Shown: piece by piece, positions 6,632 through 10,908 of the stretch | Position numbering within the stretch: the stretch's first letter is position 1 | Layout: each line of letters begins with the position of its first letter | Assembly (NCBI GenBank): GCA_027008965.1 | Contig: JALVDN010000177.1 | Coordinates: 1-10,908 of the forward strand | From: Flavobacteriales bacterium | Lineage (GTDB): Bacteria; Bacteroidota; Bacteroidia; Flavobacteriales; Flavobacteriaceae | Direction: 5' to 3' | Length of the DNA stretch: 10,908 nucleotides | Notes under the pieces: generated by a model | What the model was told of the DNA's origin: nothing | Database searches by the model: none | What the model saw: only the letters and a program-made list of their open reading frames with translations | Position numbers and translations under genes: made by a program

Positions 6632-7537
6632 TTACTTCCTAAACATGGAAGAAACTCTTTCGGCTTTTTTTCCTTCGGAATAATCATAAAAACCTTCTCC
6701 CGATTTTACACCCAATTTACCCGCTTCAACCATATTAACTAACAAAGGATTAGGGGCATATTTGGGATTTTTAAAACCGTCATACATTACATTCAGAATG
6801 GCCAAAACCACATCCAAGCCGATAAAATCTGCCAGTTGTAGCGGGCCCATCGGATGATTGGCACCCAATTTCATCACCGTGTCTATTTCTTTTACGCCGG
6901 CCACACCCGTGTAAACCGCTTCAATGGCCTCATTGATCATGGGCATCAAAATACGGTTGGCAACAAAACCGGGATAATCATTTACCTCCACCGGAACCTT
7001 GGACAATTTTTTGGAAAGATATAAAACCGTTTGAACCGTATCCTCAGAAGTAGAATACCCTTTTATCACTTCAACCAGTTTCATCACGGGAACGGGATTC
7101 ATAAAGTGCATACCAATCACTTTCTCAGGCCTTTGGGTTTGAGCGGCAATACGGGTGATGGAAATACTGGATGTGTTAGTGGCTAAAATAACATGCCCGG
7201 GTGTCCATTCATCCATGTTTCTAAAAAGTTTGAACTTGATTTCGGGGTTTTCCGTGGCGGCTTCCACCACAAAATCCACACCTTCCAAACCCTCACGCAG
7301 ATTATCAAAAGTATGAATATTATGTATGGTTTTTTCTTTAACTTCCTCATCAATCACTTCTTTCTTTAATAGTCTCATCAAATTTTTTTGGATGGTTTCC
7401 ATGGCTCGCTCAAGGGCACTTTTGGATACATCAATCAAGCTGACTTCATAACCGTTTTGTGCAAAAACATGTGCAATACCGTTGCCCATGGTGCCGGCAC
7501 CTACTACGGCAATTTTTTTAATATTATCTGGGTTCAT
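6632..7537 (-). CDS. hbd: 3-hydroxybutyryl-CoA dehydrogenase
   Basis: NAD(P)-dependent cytosolic oxidoreductase that interconverts 3-hydroxyacyl-CoA (typically 3-hydroxybutyryl-CoA) and the 3-ketoacyl-CoA, in beta-oxidation, butyrate-type or aromatic-degradation pathways. The 301 residues carry an N-terminal Rossmann domain with the dinucleotide motif GAGTMG (13-18) and acidic Asp36 at the end of the second strand, which favours NAD. Catalytic-region residues fit the family: Ser123/Ser124 in NTSS, His144 in HFMNPVP, Glu156 and Asn194 in PGFVANR. The C-terminal dimerisation domain includes KLGANHPMGPLQLAD and the SGEGFYDY end. No thiolase, hydratase or acyl-CoA dehydrogenase gene is adjacent, so the pathway is undecided. 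It stands alone on the minus strand, between the kbp terminator and tRNA-Ser, and no clear terminator follows it. Confidence 0.94.
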   Translation of the reverse strand: MNPDNIKKIAVVGAGTMGNGIAHVFAQNGYEVSLIDVSKSALERAMETIQKNLMRLLKKEVIDEEVKEKTIHNIHTFDNLREGLEGVDFVVEAATENPEIKFKLFRNMDEWTPGHVILATNTSSISITRIAAQTQRPEKVIGMHFMNPVPVMKLVEVIKGYSTSEDTVQTVLYLSKKLSKVPVEVNDYPGFVANRILMPMINEAIEAVYTGVAGVKEIDTVMKLGANHPMGPLQLADFIGLDVVLAILNVMYDGFKNPKYAPNPLLVNMVEAGKLGVKSGEGFYDYSEGKKAERVSSMFRK

Positions 7538-7560
7538 ATCTTATTGAATTTTATGTTGAT

Positions 7561-7568
7561 CAAAGTTA
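7561..7568 (-). promoter_or_regulatory. -7 promoter box of the hydroxybutyryl-CoA dehydrogenase gene
   Basis: TAACTTTG on the minus strand is a full match to TAnnTTTG and would start a transcript near 7557, about 20 nt before the ATG at 7537. I find no TTTG-like -33 box at 19-21 bp; instead CAGCT (7576-7580) and AGCTG (7589-7593) form a short inverted repeat over that region, which might be a regulator site. Confidence 0.45.
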
Positions 7569-7604
7569 ATCAAAACAGCTCAAAAAATAGCTGATAAAAT
7601 GCAA

Positions 7605-7635
7605 TAAAAAAATCCCGCCGGGTTTTGGGCGGGAT
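7605..7635 (-). terminator. Rho-independent terminator of kbp
   Basis: An 8-bp G+C-rich stem pairs 7612-7619 (ATCCCGCC) with 7628-7635 (GGCGGGAT) around an 8-nt loop. On the minus strand it is followed by a run of T residues (7612 down to 7606). It lies 27 bp past the kbp stop codon and keeps kbp transcription away from the dehydrogenase gene. Confidence 0.92.
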
Positions 7636-7662
7636 ATGATGTTTTTTGATTGACCGGATGAT

Positions 7663-8121
7663 TTATTCCGCAGGCGGAATTCTCAAAACCTGTCCGGGAT
7701 AAATCAGATCAGGGTCTTTGAGCATAGGTTTGTTAGCTTCAAAAATCAACATGTATTTGTTGGGGTCGCCATAAAATTCTTTGGCGATTTTACTCAAGTA
7801 ATCTCCTTTTTTAACCGTGTAGAATTGTGCTTCGGGTGCGGGTTCGGGTACATTTAACCTGTCGTCCACCTCGGCAATACCTTCGGTGTTTCCAACAACC
7901 AAAATAACCTTTTCACGTGTTTCTTGATCAGGCACATCTCCAAATACCAATGCTTTGTCTTCTACAATGACAATGTTCAAATTTTCTACAGGCAATCCCA
8001 AACTCAAAACCGTTTCTTTGAGTTTTTGTGCTTTTTCAAAATTGAGTTCTTCAGGTGATTTACCTTCTTCTTTACCGAAGAGCTTCGCTCCGGCATCTTT
8101 GATAAAACTAAATATTCCCAT
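7663..8121 (-). CDS. kbp: BON and LysM domain protein, Kbp/YgaU-like potassium-binding protein
   Basis: Close in layout and sequence to E. coli Kbp (YgaU), a small soluble K+-binding protein; 152 aa here against about 149. The start MGIFSFIKDAGAKLFG mirrors the E. coli N-terminus. A BON domain follows (about 26-92, with VVGNTEGIAEVDDRL) and then a LysM domain (about 98-150, FYTVKKGDYLSKIAKEFYG through IFEANKPMLKDPD to YPGQVLRIP). There is no signal peptide, which argues against a cell-wall LysM role and for a cytoplasmic one, as for Kbp. It lies 39 bp after the M1 peptidase stop on the same strand and is closed by a strong terminator, so it is probably the last gene of that unit. Potassium binding is inferred from the homologue. 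Confidence 0.9.
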   Translation of the reverse strand: MGIFSFIKDAGAKLFGKEEGKSPEELNFEKAQKLKETVLSLGLPVENLNIVIVEDKALVFGDVPDQETREKVILVVGNTEGIAEVDDRLNVPEPAPEAQFYTVKKGDYLSKIAKEFYGDPNKYMLIFEANKPMLKDPDLIYPGQVLRIPPAE

Positions 8122-8160
8122 AATTATGATTTTTATGATTTACATGCAAGTTAATAAAAA

Positions 8161-10416
8161 TTAACGAAGTCGGTTTTTTATTTTTTTGAATTTGGAAACC
8201 GCTTTGCTTTTGGGCCAAATATTATTTTGTGTATTGATATCTGCGGTCAATTCTTCAGGATCTAATTCCACCTTAACTATTTTTTTATCCGTAGCCAAAA
8301 GTTTTTTAATCTCGTTTCCAAAACGCCATATTTCCGCCGGATAAATTTTGGTTTCCGACGTATTGTCTTCATAGGTGATTTTCAAAACAATAGGCATCAC
8401 CAATTCACCGTTTTGTCGGATGGTTACTTGATAAAAATATTTGGCGCGTTTCAAGTCGGTCCATTCCTCAATCTGATATTTTTGTTTCAACAAATGTTGC
8501 AAGTCCTGCATCTCCGCCAACCAATCGGATTGTTTTTTCATGGAAGGATCAAAATCCGGACTGTCTTCGGAGATCAAGGAAACAAAGGGAGGCAAATCTT
8601 CCACTTTGACGCCGTAGCGTTTGGCCATGTTTTTAATACGTTGCGTGGGTTTATTGGTAATGTAAAATCTTTTCACATCCACAATTTCCATATCGTTTAC
8701 AGCTGTGGTGAACCACCAACCGCGCCAAAACCAATCTAAATCCACCCCACTGGCATCTTCCATGGTCCTGAAGAAATCGGCAGGGGAGGGGTGTTTGAAT
8801 TTCCAACGGTTGGCATAAGTTTTCAAAGCAAAATCAAAAAGTTCATGACCCAAAACCAATTCCCTTAAAATATATAGGCCTGCGGCGGGTTTCACATAGG
8901 CTGTGGCACTCCGGTTATACATTTCATCCGAAGCGGTCATGATGGGACGCATCTTGGATTGATCGCCTTGCAGAAAAGGAACAATGTTTTTAGGGAAAGC
9001 CCTTGAAGGAAATCCTTTTTCCCATCGTTGTTCGGTGAGCAATTGAACAAAGGTATTCAAACCTTCGTCCATCCACATCCATTGTCTTTCGTCCGAATTG
9101 ACAATCATGGGAAACCAGTTGTGACCCACTTCATGAATAATCACCCCAATCATACCGTATTTGGTTCGTTCACTGTATTTTCCGTTTTTGTCGGGCCGGC
9201 CGAAATTCCAGCAAATCATCGGATATTCCATGCCTTGCCTGAAAGCATTCACCGAGATGGCCTTGTGATAGGGATAATCAAAAAGAATATCCGAATAAGA
9301 TTTCAAAGTATGCGCCACCACGCGGGTAGAATATTCTTCCCACAACGGATTTCCTTCGGGTGGATACATGGAAACGGCCATCACTCTCCGGTCACCGATT
9401 TTCACCGCCATGGCGTCATAAATAAATCTACGGGAAGCGGCAAATGCAAAATCCCGCACATCTTTGGCAACAAACTTCCAGGTTTTGGTTTTGACTCGTT
9501 CCGGATTTTGAATTTTTTTCTTTACATCCTCTTCTGAAATCACAATCACCGGTTTGTCATAACTTTCCGTAGCCTTGATCCAATTTTTATAAAACTTTCC
9601 AAGCACTTCCGACCGGTTGATCAAATGACCCGTTCCGTCCAAAACAAAATCCGCCGGGGCCGTGATGTTTACTTCATATTTCCCGAAAGGTAATGCAAAC
9701 TCTCCGGTGCCGATAAATTGTTTGGTTTGCCACCCTTCTACATCACCAAAATAAGCCACGCGTGGAAAAAACTGGGCAATAATATATTCTCTTTCACCGT
9801 CTTCAAATTCTTCATAACCCGAGCGTGCCCAATCTTCGGTGAAATTGTTGATGTTATAGCGCCATTTGATATAAATTTTTGTTTTTTCGCCCGGGAGCAA
9901 AGCTTGTGGCAAATCCACCCGCATCACCGTGTGGTTGATAACATAATGTAAAGGATTTCCTTTTTCATCCGTCACTTTTTCTATTTGATATCCGCCTACA
10001 TAGCCTGCTTCCGTAAATTTGGAGACAAACTTTCCGGGGCGGAGCATCACATTGTCTCCATCAGAAGAAACCTTTTCCGAGAACGAATCGGGAGCACGCC
10101 GGTTTTGGTCCAATTGAAACCAAATGTATGCAAGCGTTCCGGGGGAATTATTGGTATAAGTCACCGTTTCCTCACCCAATAAAACCGGTTGTTTCGGATC
10201 ATCCACCAGCTTGATTTTCATTTTATAATCCGCCGTATTTTGATAATATTCCGGTCCTGGCTTTCCGTCGGCCGTACGATAAACATTGGGCGTAGGAAGT
10301 AAATCATACATTTGACGGAATTTGCTGGTATTATCATGACCCTTGGGAACTTTAACTTCTTGGGCATTATGAAAACTCAGAAAAAACAACAGAAATAAAA
10401 CCGCTATTCTTTTCAT
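8161..10416 (-). CDS. Secreted M1 family zinc metallopeptidase
   Basis: Gluzincin aminopeptidase-like enzyme, probably exported to the periplasm or outer surface. The ATG at 10416 opens a signal peptide (basic start, hydrophobic LFLLFFLSF, likely cut near HNA-Q). The N-terminal beta-sandwich of M1 enzymes covers about 60-270. The zinc site is complete: HEVGH (428-432), 18 residues, then Glu451 in WMDEGL. Tyr507 (AYVKPAAG) fits the catalytic tyrosine. The exopeptidase motif normally written GAMEN or GGMEN is GMEYP here (395-399), keeping the substrate-amine glutamate (Glu397) but with Tyr for Asn. There is no type IX sorting domain at the basic C-terminus. At 751 aa it is longer than the minimal M1 catalytic unit and carries a C-terminal extension of uncertain fold. 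Likely cotranscribed with kbp. Confidence 0.93.
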   Translation of the reverse strand: MKRIAVLFLLFFLSFHNAQEVKVPKGHDNTSKFRQMYDLLPTPNVYRTADGKPGPEYYQNTADYKMKIKLVDDPKQPVLLGEETVTYTNNSPGTLAYIWFQLDQNRRAPDSFSEKVSSDGDNVMLRPGKFVSKFTEAGYVGGYQIEKVTDEKGNPLHYVINHTVMRVDLPQALLPGEKTKIYIKWRYNINNFTEDWARSGYEEFEDGEREYIIAQFFPRVAYFGDVEGWQTKQFIGTGEFALPFGKYEVNITAPADFVLDGTGHLINRSEVLGKFYKNWIKATESYDKPVIVISEEDVKKKIQNPERVKTKTWKFVAKDVRDFAFAASRRFIYDAMAVKIGDRRVMAVSMYPPEGNPLWEEYSTRVVAHTLKSYSDILFDYPYHKAISVNAFRQGMEYPMICWNFGRPDKNGKYSERTKYGMIGVIIHEVGHNWFPMIVNSDERQWMWMDEGLNTFVQLLTEQRWEKGFPSRAFPKNIVPFLQGDQSKMRPIMTASDEMYNRSATAYVKPAAGLYILRELVLGHELFDFALKTYANRWKFKHPSPADFFRTMEDASGVDLDWFWRGWWFTTAVNDMEIVDVKRFYITNKPTQRIKNMAKRYGVKVEDLPPFVSLISEDSPDFDPSMKKQSDWLAEMQDLQHLLKQKYQIEEWTDLKRAKYFYQVTIRQNGELVMPIVLKITYEDNTSETKIYPAEIWRFGNEIKKLLATDKKIVKVELDPEELTADINTQNNIWPKSKAVSKFKKIKNRLR

Positions 10417-10498
10417 GGGTGCATTTTTTGTTTCCGTAAATCTACATCTAAAAATTGTTTTTTAAAAATAAAACCCGCTGATTTTGTTTTTTTCATTT
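10417..10498. other. A+T-rich gap upstream of the M1 peptidase gene
   Basis: This 82-bp stretch should hold the M1 peptidase promoter. The best minus-strand candidate for a -7 box is TAGATTTA (10444-10437), one mismatch from TAnnTTTG, with no convincing -33 partner. No other structure is seen. Confidence 0.3.
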
Positions 10499-10644
10499 GG
10501 GCGCCTTATGGCGTGCTCCGTTTAAATCTTTTTCGGCTCAAGCCGTTTTTGTATAGTGGTTTGCGGGGTCTCACCACCTTCGTGTTGAGCCTCCTCAACC
10601 ACACAAAAACTCGCTTTCGCTTTCAAAAGGATAACACTGCGCCC
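10499..10644. repeat. Structured 146-bp intergenic element with inverted ends
   Basis: The element begins GGGCGC (10499-10504) and ends GCGCCC (10639-10644). Inside are several short hairpins: CGCC-TTAT-GGCG at 10502-10513, CGGCTCAAGCCG near 10542, GTGGT/ACCAC around 10556-10580, and GTTGAG-CCTC-CTCAAC near 10583-10600. The base composition is richer in G+C than the preceding gap and no credible coding sequence runs through it. It resembles the class of GGGCG-ended intergenic repeats of Flavobacteriia, probably a non-autonomous mobile or REP-like element; only one copy is in the window, so its repeat nature is inferred. Confidence 0.5.
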
Positions 10645-10653
10645 GCCGGCGCG

Positions 10654-10708
10654 GAGATTCCTCGTCGCTTCGCTCACTCGGAATTACAAAGTGCTACTGA
10701 TTTTATTG
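10654..10708 (+). repeat. Short interspersed repeat, copy A with tail
   Basis: Starts GAGATTCCTCGTCGCT, has a short core and ends CTCGGAATTAC (10687). The tail AGTGCTACTGATTTTATTG (10690-10708) recurs after copy C. It belongs to a family with ends TGAGATTYCTC and CGRAATGACA; the right end here differs by one base (TTAC for TGAC). Confidence 0.75.
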
Positions 10709-10718
10709 TAGGAGAGTG

Positions 10719-10764
10719 TGTCATTTCGTGGGAGCGAGCCGCAGGCGAGCGACGAGAAATCTCA
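10719..10764 (-). repeat. Short interspersed repeat, copy B (inverted)
   Basis: On the plus strand it runs from TGTCATTTCG to GAGAAATCTCA; its reverse complement therefore has the same ends as copies A and C. The core is the G+C-rich run with GCGAGC present twice (GGAGCGAGCCGCAGGCGAGC). Confidence 0.75.
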
Positions 10765-10784
10765 AACAAATTTGACAAAAGAAT

Positions 10785-10852
10785 GAGATTCCTCGTCGCT
10801 CCGGCATGCGCCGGAACTCGCTCGGAATGACAGTGCGCTACTGATTTTATTG
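10785..10852 (+). repeat. Short interspersed repeat, copy C with tail
   Basis: Shares GAGATTCCTCGTCGCT, CTCGGAAT and the tail (AGTGCGCTACTGATTTTATTG) with copy A, but its core carries a different insert, the small hairpin CCGG-CATGCG-CCGG at 10801-10814. The right end CGGAATGACA is a full match to the family end. Confidence 0.78.
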
Positions 10853-10862
10853 ATATTTTCTT

Positions 10863-10905
10863 TGTCATTTCGAAAGCGTTGCGAAGCAACGACTGAGAAA
10901 TCTCA
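10863..10905 (-). repeat. Short interspersed repeat, copy D (inverted)
   Basis: Same orientation and ends as copy B (TGTCATTTCG to GAGAAATCTCA) with a different core that forms the hairpin CGTTGC-GAA-GCAACG (10877-10891). It ends 3 bp before the window edge, so the repeat cluster may continue beyond it. Confidence 0.75.
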
Positions 10906-10908
10906 TGC

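Noticed and set aside
8150..8165. Hairpin GTTAAT-AAAA-ATTAAC at the M1 peptidase stop codon
   Set aside because: A perfect 6-bp dyad, but A+T-rich with one G-C pair and no T run after it on the minus strand; too weak to call a terminator or operator.
9028..9537. 169-codon plus-strand ORF opposite the M1 peptidase
   Set aside because: Antisense shadow of the region coding for the zinc site, with no domain of its own.
10513..10830. 105-codon plus-strand ORF in the right-hand intergenic region
   Set aside because: It runs through the structured element and repeat copies A-C, and its product is a low-order mix without any recognisable domain. The open frame is explained by the G+C-rich repeats.
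10674..10889. 71-codon minus-strand ORF over the repeats
   Set aside because: It covers the same repeat copies in the other direction; the protein repeats HSER/NSE-like pieces that come from the repeat ends.
10654..10905. CRISPR array
   Set aside because: The repeats alternate in orientation, differ in length and have variable cores within the unit rather than identical repeats with unique spacers; no cas genes are present.

Overview
The window most likely comes from a member of the Bacteroidota, probably of the Flavobacteriales. The evidence is the A+T-rich coding sequence, the lack of clear Shine-Dalgarno sites, several close matches to the Bacteroidota sigma-factor promoter (TTTG, about 20 bp, TAnnTTTG), an RprX/RprY-like two-component pair, an M1 peptidase with a flavobacterial-style signal peptide ending in NAQ, and a tRNA gene without an encoded CCA end. 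Genus cannot be set from the sequence alone.

Layout, left to right. (1) The 3' part of dnaK (plus strand, cut by the left edge) ends in a strong hairpin terminator at 1768-1809. (2) A plus-strand pair follows: a membrane-anchored family 2 glycosyltransferase, overlapped by 17 bp by coaE, the last step of coenzyme A synthesis. (3) After a 121-bp gap holding a perfect 24-bp palindrome and a good promoter come a sensor histidine kinase without a HAMP domain, its OmpR-type response regulator 4 bp downstream, and rsmE (16S rRNA m3U1498 methyltransferase) 17 bp further on. These three probably form one operon. (4) Behind rsmE a consensus promoter sits directly against a 24-codon ORF for a one-helix membrane peptide. 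That transcript would run head-on into the minus-strand tRNA-Ser(UGA) gene, which has its own promoter. (5) The rest is on the minus strand: a 3-hydroxybutyryl-CoA dehydrogenase; a strong terminator; a Kbp/YgaU-like BON-LysM protein; and, 39 bp upstream of that, a large secreted M1 metallopeptidase, probably cotranscribed with kbp. (6) The last 410 bp hold no credible gene. They contain a structured 146-bp element with GGGCGC/GCGCCC ends, then four copies of a short repeat in alternating orientation whose ends are constant and whose cores vary.

Most of the window is housekeeping: protein folding, CoA synthesis, ribosome methylation, fatty or hydroxy acid metabolism and potassium or envelope homeostasis. 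I see no defence, secretion or biosynthetic system that looks new. The items most worth a second look are the putatively leaderless 24-aa membrane ORF that faces tRNA-Ser, the palindrome and near-leaderless promoter in front of the histidine kinase, and the composite repeat cluster at the right end.
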